DNA from: Lichenihabitans psoromatis | GTDB taxonomy: Bacteria > Pseudomonadota > Alphaproteobacteria > Rhizobiales > Beijerinckiaceae | Length of the DNA: 64,000 nt | Reading direction: 5' to 3' | Assembly (NCBI RefSeq): GCF_004323635.1 | Contig: NZ_CP036515.1 | Location: 3,101,501 to 3,165,500 of the forward strand | Shown here: positions 36,582-44,646 of the stretch, one piece after another | Numbering within the stretch: the first letter of the stretch is position 1 | How the letters are laid out: every line of letters starts with the position of its first letter | Notes under the pieces: model-generated | What the model was told of the DNA's origin: nothing | What the model saw: only the letters and a program-made list of their open reading frames with translations | Databases searched by the model: none | Made by a program: the position numbers and the translations under genes

Positions 36582-36839
36582 TTACTGGCGGGTCACGATT
36601 GAGAATTCACCCTGCCGAATTCGCTCGGGTAGCCGTTCAGCGAATGTCGCGGCTGCGTCTTCGCCGTAAATGTCGACCAGCGTCTGAAAGGCCGTGAAGA
36701 GGGCGGCTTGCACGAAGCAATCCTCCTCGATGCCATCCAGCGTCGCCTCTGCGAAGGCTTCGGCCACATAAGCAAGCGCCAAGCGGCGATCGTCAGCAGC
36801 GTCGAATCGGTCTTGCGAAACAGTCGTGTCAGTCAACAT
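36582..36839 (-). CDS. Small hypothetical protein
   Basis: An 85-residue acidic, mostly helical protein without membrane segments: DRRLALAYVAEAFAEATLDG, EEDCFVQAALFTAFQTLVDI and YGEDAAATFAERLPERIRQG. I do not recognise the family. Amino acid composition is natural and the frame is bounded by AT-richer spacers, which supports it as a real gene. It may be a small regulatory or adaptor protein; no operon partner overlaps it. Confidence 0.6.
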   Translation of the reverse strand: MLTDTTVSQDRFDAADDRRLALAYVAEAFAEATLDGIEEDCFVQAALFTAFQTLVDIYGEDAAATFAERLPERIRQGEFSIVTRQ

Positions 36840-36922
36840 GCAGAGGTTTTACCGTGTCGACGCGCAAGTGCATATCCCGATTACTACGAAAGGGTTAACA
36901 TGCCTAGTGAAATGCAGTTTTT

Positions 36923-37390
36923 CTATTCACCACCGAAACGGATCGACAGATCGCGCGCGAGTCGCTCGCCTTCCTGCAAGGATCGGTCGACGACCGCCTG
37001 AGCCGCCGGCGTGCACGTCCGATAGGTGACCTGATAGCCGCGATAGCCGCGATTGTAGCTGCCGGCGAGCCGCTCCTTCCGCAGCCCCGTCTTCGACTCG
37101 GCGTCGAGAAGGCTCTCCATTTTGTCGTGCCAGGTTGCACCATCGCCTTGCCCGCACAGCGTTTGCATAAACGCCAGTGTGCCCATCAGCTCGGCCAAGC
37201 GATCGAGCTGCGCCTCGTAGGGAGGCGGTCCCGCCGGCTCGCGTGGAACAACACCACGTTGCGGTGCTGGCGGGGGAAGCGGCGGTGGCGCCGTTTCGGC
37301 GCAGGCCCCGTTCAGCCCTGTGGTTGACCCAATCAGCAGTGCCGCAAGGAACGGACCAAGGATCGTCTTGCGCCGGTCAGTCCCCCGCAT
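36923..37390 (-). CDS. TIGR02301/DUF2385-like periplasmic protein
   Basis: A 155-residue exported protein: signal peptide (ILGPFLAALLIGSTTGLNGA), a proline-rich stretch (TAPPPLPPPAPQRGVVP) and the conserved domain YEAQLDRLAELMGTLAFMQT, LCGQGDGATWHDKMESLLD, YNRGYRGYQVTYRTCTPAAQ, with two cysteines that may form a disulfide. This matches the alphaproteobacterial TIGR02301 family of unknown function. Its start overlaps the 3' end of the NUDIX gene by 14 bases. Confidence 0.85.
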   Translation of the reverse strand: MRGTDRRKTILGPFLAALLIGSTTGLNGACAETAPPPLPPPAPQRGVVPREPAGPPPYEAQLDRLAELMGTLAFMQTLCGQGDGATWHDKMESLLDAESKTGLRKERLAGSYNRGYRGYQVTYRTCTPAAQAVVDRSLQEGERLARDLSIRFGGE

Positions 37391-37844
37391 GTCGGCTCGC
37401 GATAGCCTGCTCCAGCAAAGGCTTCAGGCCAGGGGTGAGCGGCAGGGTCTCGAGATCGGCGAGGTTGGCCCAGACGATCGTGCGCGTCTCGTCACTAGCG
37501 ATGCCCTCTCCGGAGACCCATTCACCGATGAAGGAGGCGACGACGAAATGCCGTTCGACGCGGCCCATATTGTCGCGTGCGAGGACTTCGACATGGCCGT
37601 TGAAACCCGTGATCCGAGCCGTGACTCCGGTTTCCTCGGTCAGTTCGCGAAGGGCCGCTTCTTCGAGCGTCTCACCGAGTTCGACGAGGCCTCCCGGGAG
37701 CGAATAGGAGCCGGCACCCGGTGGTTTCACGCGCTCGCCGAGCAGCACCCGCCCATTGCGAAACACCGCTACGCTCGCGGCGATGATCGGTCTGGCCGGG
37801 TAGGAACGCGAGGGATCGAGCGGCACCGGGCCGGTCGATGTCAT
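37377..37844 (-). CDS. NUDIX hydrolase
   Basis: A 154-residue NUDIX enzyme, hydrolysing a nucleoside diphosphate linked to some group. The box GGLVELGETLEEAALREL continues with TEETGV and is complete (Gly, Glu, and the REx2EE core). IIAASVAVFRNGRVLLGERV is the typical first strand pair, as in ADP-ribose or NADH pyrophosphatase relatives. The ATG at 37844 overlaps the stop of the SDR gene upstream (ATGA); the frame continues to 37907 without better support. Confidence 0.9.
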   Translation of the reverse strand: MTSTGPVPLDPSRSYPARPIIAASVAVFRNGRVLLGERVKPPGAGSYSLPGGLVELGETLEEAALRELTEETGVTARITGFNGHVEVLARDNMGRVERHFVVASFIGEWVSGEGIASDETRTIVWANLADLETLPLTPGLKPLLEQAIASRHAGD

Positions 37845-38599
37845 ATGTGCTGGCCGCCATCGATGTGGATTTCGGCCCCATGCACGTAGCTCGATTGTTC
37901 GGTGCAAAGAAAGTAGATGGCCTTGGCGACCTCTTCGGGCTTGCCCAGCCGCCTGAGCGGAAGATGCTCGATGATCTTGTCGGTCCCAGGCGACAGGATC
38001 GCGGTATCGATCTCACCCGGCGAAATAGCGTTGACCCGGATCCCGAGGGGTCCGAAGTCGGACGCCATTTCGCGCGTCAAGGCCGCAAGCGCCGCCTTCG
38101 ACGTGCCGTAGGCGGCCCCGGCGAAGGGATGGACACGAGAGCCGGCGATCGAGGTCACGTTGACGACCGACCCCTGCGCTTTTTCGAGTTCCTTGATCAA
38201 ACCGCGGGCCAGCATGACCGGGGCGAAGAAATTGACCTGAAAGACCTTCTGCCAATCGAGCAGGTTGGTCTCGATTGCGCCCATGCGGCCCCCGCCGCTG
38301 AGCTTCGGCGAGATGGCGGCATTGTTGACGAGGGCGTCGAGCCGTCCGTCCTGCAAGCGCTGACGCACCTCCTCGATCGCGGTCGCGGTGCTGTCCGAAT
38401 CGGCAAGATCGACCTGCAAATGGTCTTCCGGGCCCATTTCCCACGGACAATCCTCTGGGAAAGCATGACGCGAGCAGGTGATCACACGCCATCCCGCCGA
38501 CGAGAATCGTTTGACCGTCGCATGGCCGATCCCGCGCGACGCGCCGGTCAGCAGCATGGTCCGCCGCGGGCCGTTGGACTGAGTCTGATACATCGTCAT
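37841..38599 (-). CDS. SDR-family oxidoreductase
   Basis: A 252-residue short-chain dehydrogenase: cofactor motif LLTGASRGIGHATVKRF, NNAAISPKLS, catalytic Ser in VVNVTSIAGSRVHPF and Tyr-x3-Lys in AAYGTSKAALAALTREMASD, then ISPGEIDTAILSPGTD. Arg/His after the second strand (TCSRHAF) fits NADPH use. First gene of a coupled trio SDR-NUDIX-TIGR02301. Two ATG codons near the start (38599, 38593); neither has a strong ribosome site. Substrate unknown. Confidence 0.9.
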   Translation of the reverse strand: MTMYQTQSNGPRRTMLLTGASRGIGHATVKRFSSAGWRVITCSRHAFPEDCPWEMGPEDHLQVDLADSDSTATAIEEVRQRLQDGRLDALVNNAAISPKLSGGGRMGAIETNLLDWQKVFQVNFFAPVMLARGLIKELEKAQGSVVNVTSIAGSRVHPFAGAAYGTSKAALAALTREMASDFGPLGIRVNAISPGEIDTAILSPGTDKIIEHLPLRRLGKPEEVAKAIYFLCTEQSSYVHGAEIHIDGGQHI

Positions 38600-38734
38600 C
38601 GTTGACCGCCGCGTGTCGGATGGGGGAGCCCGCTCTGGGGTCGGGGCCGTGCTGCGACCGTCATCGATCGCAGCGGGCTCGTGTTGCGGGTCTTATGCCA
38701 GCCCGCCCGCGTGGCGACTAGCCTTCGACCGATC

Positions 38735-39349
38735 TCAGGGTTGAAGCCGCAGCTTGGTCCAATCCGCCCGATCGTCGGCGCGGGAAAAAACGATGCGATC
38801 GTGCAGTCGGGACGCACGATCCTGCCAAAATTCCATCGACGAGGCGATCACACGATAGCCCTTCCAATAATCGGGGCGCGGCACGTCTTTGCCCTCGAAC
38901 TCGCGATCGAGATCCTCGACGCGCTTCTCGAGCGTGGAGCGTGCGTCCAGAGGGCGCGATTGCTGGCTCGCCCAAGCGCCGATCCGGCTCCCGCGGTGCC
39001 GGCTGGCAAAATAGGCGTCCGCCTCCTCCTTCGTGACGGCTTCGACCCGTCCTCTGACTCGGATTTGCCGGTTTAGCGATTTCCAATACAGCACAAAGGC
39101 AGCCTGCGGGTTGGCGGCGAGTTCCTCACCCTTCTGGCTTTCCGAATTCGTATAGAAGACGAAACCTCGGTCGTCATACCCCTTCAGCAGAACCAGACGA
39201 ACGTCCGGCAAGCCCTGCTGATCGACCGTGGCGAGCGCGATCGCATTCGGGTCGCGCGGCTCGCTTGCGACCGCCTCGCCTAGCCAATCCTTGAAAAGGC
39301 CCATCGGGTCGTCGCGCAGCGTGAAGTCACCAGCAATTAACGGTTCCAA
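38735..39349 (-). CDS. pdxH: Pyridoxamine/pyridoxine 5'-phosphate oxidase
   Basis: FMN enzyme that makes pyridoxal 5'-phosphate in vitamin B6 salvage and synthesis. The 204-residue product has DPNAIALATVDQQGLPDVRL, VLLKGYDDRGFVFYTNSESQ, AFVLYWKSLNRQIRVRGRVE and the C-terminal signature WKGYRVIASSMEFWQDRASR with HDRI. Start appears to be TTG at 39349 because the conserved N-terminal GDFTLRDDPMGLF lies before the first ATG at 39304. Divergent from the lipoprotein gene. Confidence 0.95.
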   Translation of the reverse strand: MEPLIAGDFTLRDDPMGLFKDWLGEAVASEPRDPNAIALATVDQQGLPDVRLVLLKGYDDRGFVFYTNSESQKGEELAANPQAAFVLYWKSLNRQIRVRGRVEAVTKEEADAYFASRHRGSRIGAWASQQSRPLDARSTLEKRVEDLDREFEGKDVPRPDYWKGYRVIASSMEFWQDRASRLHDRIVFSRADDRADWTKLRLQP

Positions 39350-39434
39350 GTTACCGTCCCTTCATGTTGTTGCGGAAAAGCGGATCGCACTCGTGAACGT
39401 CAGGCAGCCAATCTCGAACGCGAAAGCCTCGGCG

Positions 39435-39917
39435 ATGTCGGCCGTTCGGATCGATCCGAGCGCCGCCGGCCGCGGTTTTGCGTCCCGCGCCATCCTCCGG
39501 CTTCTTATGTGCAGCGGCATCGGCATTTGCGCCAGTGCCTGCTCGGTTTCATTTCCGATTGGCGGGTTCATGGCAGACCAGAGCCCGACCGGATCGATCA
39601 ATCGGTCCACCGTCGTTTTATCCAAGGAACTCGACGGCGAGGATTGGCGCCGGGCGAAAGCCGCGCTTGCGGTCGCGCTCGACCCACAAGGAAATGGCGC
39701 GAGCGTCGCGTGGGACAATCCTCGATCGGGCGCGAAAGGCAGCTTCATCGCGACCGCAGCACCTTTTTCCAAAAATGATAAAATCTGCCGGTCGTTCAAG
39801 GCACATGTGGTGCCTGATCCGCATGCCGATCGACATATCGAGGGGTCGGCTTGCCGTGGTCCGGATGGCGATTGGACCGTGGCGGATGCCCGCGAGGAAA
39901 AGCAAGCCAAAGCCTGA
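39435..39917 (+). CDS. RT0821/Lpp0805-like surface lipoprotein
   Basis: A 160-residue probable lipoprotein. A hydrophobic N-terminus (AILRLLMCSGIGICASAC) with a loose lipobox ASAC precedes a short domain: LSKELDGEDWRRAKAALAVA, VAWDNPRSGAKGSF, and CRSFKAHVV ... GSACRGPDGDWTV, with two cysteines. This matches the small surface/16-kDa antigen-like families of alphaproteobacteria. Start chosen at ATG 39435; the frame is open back to 39228 across pdxH. Divergent from pdxH with an 85-base spacer and followed by the DnaJ gene. Confidence 0.78.
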   Translation: MSAVRIDPSAAGRGFASRAILRLLMCSGIGICASACSVSFPIGGFMADQSPTGSINRSTVVLSKELDGEDWRRAKAALAVALDPQGNGASVAWDNPRSGAKGSFIATAAPFSKNDKICRSFKAHVVPDPHADRHIEGSACRGPDGDWTVADAREEKQAKA

Positions 39918-40073
39918 ACCGGCACAAAGCCTCGCCAACCCTGATCTTTTTGTAAATGGCGTGCCGCTTCGCCTGTCGTGATGCTTGCCCTTCGGCGGCA
40001 GAGCGCCCATTTTGCCACAGACAGAGACATGCGCTTCGTGCCGCTTGGGCGAGCGCGATCAGCAGGCCAGATG

Positions 40074-41033
40074 ATGCGTAATCCATATGAAGTGTTGGGC
40101 GTCCCTAAGACGGCGGACGCTGCAGAGATCAAGAAGGCGTTTCACAAGCTCGCCAAGAAACATCATCCTGATCAGAACAAGGATCCGAAAGCGCAGGAGC
40201 GTTTTTCCGAAGCCAATTCGGCCAATGAGATTCTGGGCGACGAGACCAAGCGTGCAGCCTTCGATCGGGGCGAGATCGATGCGGACGGCAAGCCGCGCTA
40301 CCAGAGCTTTGACGGATTCGGGGCCGGTGGCGGCGCTGGCGGCCGGGCAGGTCAGCAAGCTTACGAATATCAGGATTTCGGCGGTGGTGGATCGCCGTTT
40401 CGTGGCTTCAAGGGCGCTCAGGGCGGGATCGATCCGACCGACTTCTTCTCCGACCTCTTCGGCGGTGGTGCGGCGCGCGGCGCGGCCGGTGGTGCTTCGG
40501 CCGCGAAGGGCGAGGACGTCTCGGGCACCGTGACGGTGTCGCTCAACGAGGCGGTGGAGGGCGCGCAAGCCCGTGTCAGTCTTCCGAGCGGACGCATGCT
40601 CGACATTAAAATCCCGGCCGGGATCGAAGATGGCAAGCAGATCAGGCTGAAAGGGCAGGGCATGCCGGGTCGCGGCGTGCCGGGGGACGCGTTGATCACG
40701 GTCAAGATCGCCAAACATAAGTTCTTCGAGGTCGACGGACGCGACCTGCGGCTCGATCTGCCAATCACGCTTTATGAGGCGGTGTTGGGCGGAAAGGTCA
40801 ATGTGCCGACGCTCGGTGGGGCCGTCGAACTCACCTTGCCGCCCGGCGCTCGCGCCGGCAAGACGCTGCGGCTGCGGGCCAAGGGTTTGCCGGCCACCGG
40901 ATCGCTGCCGGCTGGCGATCTTCTGGTGACGCCACGCATCGTGCTTCCGGCCGAGCAGGACCCGGAGCTGATCGCGGCGGCGGAACAGCTCCGTGATCGT
41001 CATCCCTATACCCCGCGAAGCATGTTCGACTGA
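40074..41033 (+). CDS. DnaJ C-terminal domain co-chaperone (CbpA-like)
   Basis: A 319-residue Hsp40. J-domain at the N-terminus (MRNPYEVLGVPKTADAAEIK) with HPD in KKHHPDQNKDP, a Gly/Phe-rich linker (FGGGGSPFRGFKGAQGG) and two C-terminal client-binding domains (SGTVTVSLNEAVEGAQARVS, GDLLVTPRIVLP). It lacks the four CxxCxGxG zinc repeats of true DnaJ, so it is a class II, CbpA-like protein that stimulates DnaK. Start at 40074, with ATG 40071 also possible; the longer frame from 39978 is unlikely. Confidence 0.92.
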   Translation: MRNPYEVLGVPKTADAAEIKKAFHKLAKKHHPDQNKDPKAQERFSEANSANEILGDETKRAAFDRGEIDADGKPRYQSFDGFGAGGGAGGRAGQQAYEYQDFGGGGSPFRGFKGAQGGIDPTDFFSDLFGGGAARGAAGGASAAKGEDVSGTVTVSLNEAVEGAQARVSLPSGRMLDIKIPAGIEDGKQIRLKGQGMPGRGVPGDALITVKIAKHKFFEVDGRDLRLDLPITLYEAVLGGKVNVPTLGGAVELTLPPGARAGKTLRLRAKGLPATGSLPAGDLLVTPRIVLPAEQDPELIAAAEQLRDRHPYTPRSMFD

Positions 41034-41068
41034 GGTTGACGCGCCAAGCCCTGAGAGGCCGGCGGGCG

Positions 41069-41974
41069 TCAGTCGCTTGCCGGCATTTTGATGCTGGCCC
41101 TCAGCCAATCGATGTTTTTCGATAGCCAAGCCGAATCCTTGTTGACCGAGAGAACCAGCCCGATCGGCCCCTCGATCCAAGCCGCGCTGGATTCGCCGTT
41201 GCCGGCCGTGACGATCATGCTGGTTTTTGGCGCAGCATCGGTCCGGGCGACATAGAAGCCGAGCCGCTCGCCGGCCTCATTTTCAAAAACGAAATAGGCG
41301 CCTGGCCCAAGGTCGCCGGGAGCGAGGCGTCCGCCGAGAAGCAACCACCCTTCGCTGCGAAGATCAGGCGCGTGAACCGCAATCGACAGGCGGCGCTGAA
41401 ACCAATTGTCCAACTGCGCCTGTTGTGCCGATGCGATTTCGACGGGTCGCAGCGGATCGATCGCATAGGTCCGATAGGCATCGGCCGCTCGGTCGATCAA
41501 CCGATGGATTGGATCATGGGCTTCGGGCGGTCGCACCTCAGCCTGATGTCCCTCGAAGAACCGCCTCGGCATGACATCGCGCGAGACGAAATAGCCCATC
41601 GTGATCGCGGCCGCGAGCGCCAGAGCCGCCACGCGGAAGTCCTTCAATCTGTGACGGCGCGGCTTGGCGGGGAGCGCAAGGTGGACGACGGGTTTTGCCT
41701 TGAGCGGCGCTGTCGTCTCGATCGGTGCGAGCGCTTCGTCGCGCTCCGGGGTCATATGGTCGAGCCGCAACCAGAGCGGAACCGTCTCATGAGCAATGCC
41801 CGCGAAAGCCGCCTGAATAACATCATTCTGGCGGCTCCAATGTTCGATGCGCTCGGCCTGCTCGGGATCATCGCTCAAATGGGCCAGAAATGCAGCCCGG
41901 CGTTCATCGTCCAAGCGGTGATCGACGAAGCGGAGGGCGTCGATGTCGCCAAAGACACGTTGCATACGCTTCAC
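41069..41974 (-). CDS. Transmembrane anti-sigma factor
   Basis: A 301-residue membrane protein next to an ECF sigma gene. The cytoplasmic N-terminus resembles an anti-sigma domain (DIDALRFVDHRLDDERRAAF, LSDDPEQAERIEHWSRQN) but has no HxxxCxxC zinc motif. One transmembrane helix follows a basic segment (FRVAALALAAAITMGYFVSR, about residues 112-132), then a periplasmic domain of about 165 residues with GWLLLGGRLAPGDLGPGAYF and a predicted beta fold. It should hold the sigma factor until an envelope signal arrives. Lies 12 bases past the sigma gene. Confidence 0.83.
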   Translation of the reverse strand: MKRMQRVFGDIDALRFVDHRLDDERRAAFLAHLSDDPEQAERIEHWSRQNDVIQAAFAGIAHETVPLWLRLDHMTPERDEALAPIETTAPLKAKPVVHLALPAKPRRHRLKDFRVAALALAAAITMGYFVSRDVMPRRFFEGHQAEVRPPEAHDPIHRLIDRAADAYRTYAIDPLRPVEIASAQQAQLDNWFQRRLSIAVHAPDLRSEGWLLLGGRLAPGDLGPGAYFVFENEAGERLGFYVARTDAAPKTSMIVTAGNGESSAAWIEGPIGLVLSVNKDSAWLSKNIDWLRASIKMPASD

Positions 41975-41986
41975 GGTGCGGCAGCC

Positions 41987-42595
41987 TTACGATTTGACAA
42001 GGCGAAGATGCGTCGAGCGCTGCCGCCTCTCTGCCTTCTCGGCTGTGGCCTGCGTCGAGGACCAGAGCGTTTCTCCGAGTTGCTCGCGGGCATGCACCAA
42101 GCGGGTCACGAAGGTTCCGGTCGGAATGCCGATGATCTGCGCGGCTTGCGGGTAATCGAACCGCCCAAGCACCACCAGAAGCAGGGCCTCCCGATGTCCG
42201 AGAGATAACAGGTCGAGGGCGCGACCGGGGGATCCTCCGGCGCTATGAGGCAGGAGATCTGTCTGCGACATCTGGTGCGTCGCTTGTCCGTGGGCCTGCT
42301 GGTCCGACGAGCCAAGAGCACTTGGTGATGACCGCCGTTCACCCAGACACGCGCGCGCCCGAAGCCGATTGGCTGCCGTCACGCGCGTGAAAAGCTTGAT
42401 CGCCACATCTTCGCCAACCCAATGTCGTTCGCTTCGCAGGGCATGAGACAAAGCGTCGTGGACAAGATCGTCAGCCGCGTCCTGGCGGTGATCGGTCACA
42501 AGCGCGCGTGCATATTGGCGAAGCCGAGGGATCAGCTTTTCGACGTCTCCACGATAGGAGTGCCTCGTCGCGTTCACCGTCTTCCCCGCCGCCAA
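41987..42595 (-). CDS. ECF-type RNA polymerase sigma factor
   Basis: A 202-residue group IV sigma factor. Region 2: LIPRLRQYARALVTDHRQDA, ADDLVHDALSHAL. A Gln/Ser-rich linker (SSDQQAHGQATHQMSQTD), then region 4: LDLLSLGHREALLLVVLGRF and YPQAAQIIGIPTGTFVTRLV, the -35 recognition helix. Start taken as TTG 42595 (GGGG seven bases upstream); GTG 42577 is an alternative. The adjacent anti-sigma gene forms its operon. A candidate autoregulated promoter lies upstream. Confidence 0.88.
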   Translation of the reverse strand: MAAGKTVNATRHSYRGDVEKLIPRLRQYARALVTDHRQDAADDLVHDALSHALRSERHWVGEDVAIKLFTRVTAANRLRARACLGERRSSPSALGSSDQQAHGQATHQMSQTDLLPHSAGGSPGRALDLLSLGHREALLLVVLGRFDYPQAAQIIGIPTGTFVTRLVHAREQLGETLWSSTQATAEKAERRQRSTHLRLVKS

Positions 42596-42626
42596 TTCAT
42601 GACCCCATCCTTTAATTCAATGTTAG

Positions 42627-42654
42627 GACAAACAAGGAGTCTTGCCTACGGTTC
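42627..42654 (-). promoter_or_regulatory. ECF-type promoter candidate for the sigma/anti-sigma operon
   Basis: Read on the minus strand, GAACC (42654-42650) is followed after 15 bases by GTTTGTCC (42634-42627). A GAAC-like -35 and a GTT/GTC-like -10 at this spacing resemble promoters used by ECF sigma factors, which commonly transcribe their own operon. The site is 32 bases upstream of the sigma start codon. Weak on its own. Confidence 0.28.
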
Positions 42655-42835
42655 TTCAAGCCGCCACGATGGATTATCACCGGATTGCCGGTACCTAAAA
42701 CGACGCAGATGTGCCGATCGAAACGACCGAATGCTGTTTGTTCGGTCCCGGTCTTTTCAGATCGATGTCGGTTGAGTTATGAGCGGCGGATGGTTTGGCG
42801 AGGGCGAATGCAAGCGGTTCGAGGTCGGGTAGCAC

Positions 42836-43684
42836 ATGTCTGAAGCAACAAGCGCCTCCAAGCCGTCGGTCGGGCGGGGGATTCTGGCCGGCAAACGCGG
42901 TCTGGTGATGGGCGTCGCGAATAATCGGTCGATCGCCTGGGGGATCGCAAAGGCGGCCCATGAGGCGGGTGCGGAACTCGCCTTCACGTTCCAGGGGGAC
43001 GCGCTGGAAAAACGGGTGCGGCCGTTGGCACGGGAAATCTCCGCCGAGGTGGTCGGCCACTGCGACGTCACCGACAGCGCCTCGATCGATGCGGTTTTTG
43101 CAGAGGTCAAGCGCTTGTGGGGCAAGCTCGACTTTCTCGTTCATTGCATCGCGTTTTCGGACAAGGACGAGCTCACCGGGCGTTATGTCGACACGACAGC
43201 CGAAAACTTCTCCAAGTCGCTGTTGATCTCCTGCTACTCGTTCACGGCGGTGGCGCAACGCGCCGAGAAGCTGATGATCGACGGCGGTTCGATGCTGACA
43301 CTCACCTATTACGGCGCCGAAAAGTGGATGCCGCACTATAACGTGATGGGTGTCGCCAAAGCGGCTCTCGAAGCGAGCGTACGCTATATGGCGGCGGATC
43401 TCGGGGCGCAAAACATTCGCGTCAACGCCATTTCGGCCGGCCCGATCAAGACACTGGCGGCCTCCGGCATCGGCGACTTCCGATACATTCTGAAATGGAA
43501 CGAATATAACGCGCCTCTCCGCCGCACCGTGACGATCGAGGAGGTGGGCGAAAGCGCCGCCTTCCTGTTGTCGCCCCTGTCACGCGGAGTGACGGGCGAG
43601 ATTCTGCATGTGGATGCCGGCTATCATGTCGTCGGCATGAAGAACCCGTCGGCTCCGGATATTTCGGTCGTCGGCAAAGAGTGA
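42836..43684 (+). CDS. fabI: Enoyl-[acyl-carrier-protein] reductase (NADH)
   Basis: Last step of each fatty-acid elongation cycle; the target of triclosan-type inhibitors. The 282-residue product has the FabI cofactor motif GVANNRSIAWGIAKAAHEAG (residues about 24-43), CDVTDSASID, LVHCIAFSDKDELTGRY, and the catalytic Tyr-x6-Tyr-x6-Lys arrangement LTYYGAEKWMPHYNVMGVAK, then INAISAGPIKTLAASGIGDF. Length is slightly above E. coli FabI because of an N-terminal extension. Followed directly by the histidine phosphatase gene. Confidence 0.96.
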   Translation: MSEATSASKPSVGRGILAGKRGLVMGVANNRSIAWGIAKAAHEAGAELAFTFQGDALEKRVRPLAREISAEVVGHCDVTDSASIDAVFAEVKRLWGKLDFLVHCIAFSDKDELTGRYVDTTAENFSKSLLISCYSFTAVAQRAEKLMIDGGSMLTLTYYGAEKWMPHYNVMGVAKAALEASVRYMAADLGAQNIRVNAISAGPIKTLAASGIGDFRYILKWNEYNAPLRRTVTIEEVGESAAFLLSPLSRGVTGEILHVDAGYHVVGMKNPSAPDISVVGKE

Positions 43685-43686
43685 CG

Positions 43687-44298
43687 ATGAGCGGAAGCGC
43701 GCGGCGCGAGCGTCGCTTTCTTTTCATACGACACGGGGAAACCGACTGGAACGCCGAAGGCCGGCTGCAAGGCCAAAAGGACATTCCGCTCAATCAGGTC
43801 GGCCAGGATCAAGCTGCGTCGTCCGGCAGGCGAGCGCTCGGCGTCCTCAAGCGTGACGGGGGCGACCTGTCGCAATGCCGATTCGTGTCCTCGCCACTCG
43901 GGCGCACCTGCGAAACGATGCGCCTCGCGCGTTTGGCCATGGGGCTCGATCCCGACACGTATGATCGCGACGAGCGGCTGCGCGAATTTTCCTTCGGTGA
44001 CTGGGAGGGATTGACTTGGGCCGACGTCAAGCTCCGATGCCCCGACCTGATCCGCGAGCGTCGCCGCGATAAATGGCATTTCGTGCCGCCGGGCGGCGAG
44101 AGCTATGCCATGCTGGCCGAACGGGTCAGGCCATGGCTCGACACCCTCTCCAACGGCGAGATCGTGGTTTCGCATGGCGGCGTGGCGCGAGCCCTGATGG
44201 TGCTGGTCGGCGGACTATCGACCTTGGCGGCCCCAAATATCGAAATCACGCAAGGTCGGGTGTTGAAGTTCGAGCGCAACAGTTTCGCTTGGGCTTAA
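43687..44298 (+). CDS. Histidine phosphatase (phosphoglycerate mutase-like) family protein
   Basis: A 203-residue enzyme of the RHG superfamily. The phosphorylated His is in FLFIRHGETDWNAEGRLQGQ; the second His is in IVVSHGGVARAL, with Arg in SSPLGRTCETM and FSFGDWEGLTW typical of phosphatases rather than true glycolytic mutases. ATG 43687 lies two bases beyond the fabI stop; a GTG at 43681 overlapping fabI is an alternative. Likely co-transcribed with fabI. Substrate unknown. Confidence 0.88.
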   Translation: MSGSARRERRFLFIRHGETDWNAEGRLQGQKDIPLNQVGQDQAASSGRRALGVLKRDGGDLSQCRFVSSPLGRTCETMRLARLAMGLDPDTYDRDERLREFSFGDWEGLTWADVKLRCPDLIRERRRDKWHFVPPGGESYAMLAERVRPWLDTLSNGEIVVSHGGVARALMVLVGGLSTLAAPNIEITQGRVLKFERNSFAWA

Positions 44299-44646
44299 AT
44301 CTTCCCGTGCCTCCATGGTGCGCGGATCGGGGCATTCAGGGAAAGTTCAGACGCGAAAGCGTCTTTGACAGGGGATGCCTCATCCGATCGGTGACAGAGC
44401 GGTGGTAATTTGGCGGCAGTGGCGCCTTTTTACGAGCCGCGAATCGGTTTTCAATTGCTATAATCTGGGCTGGTGCAATTGCGGTCATGTTTGATCGGTA
44501 AGGCGGCATACCCCTCAAGGGGGTGCGATAGGGCGCAATGAGGTGGGCAGGAGCCATTCGAGGTTTCAACTCAAAGCCGCTCTCGGAACAAAGGGGCTGA
44601 GGCAGGTCGACGATGCTCGATCTTCCCCAGGACTGAACAGCGGGCC
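44299..44646 (+). promoter_or_regulatory. 348-base gene-free leader and promoter region of the synthetase gene
   Basis: No credible reading frame. It holds a hairpin AGACGC-GAAA-GCGTCT (44349-44364; GNRA-type loop, followed by TTT) that could end the fabI transcript, a consensus -10 hexamer TATAAT at 44459-44464 in an AT-rich patch without a clear -35, and a hairpin ACCCC-TCAAG-GGGGT (44510-44524). If transcription starts just after TATAAT, the mRNA leader before the synthetase start is about 175 bases, long for this gene-dense window. Confidence 0.45.

Noticed and set aside
40074..41033. True DnaJ (class I)
   Set aside because: The zinc-finger CxxCxGxG repeats are missing, so it is a class II, CbpA-like co-chaperone.
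44365..44370. TTGACA as a -35 box before the synthetase
   Set aside because: No acceptable -10 hexamer lies 16-18 bases downstream; the TATAAT at 44459 is about 90 bases away.
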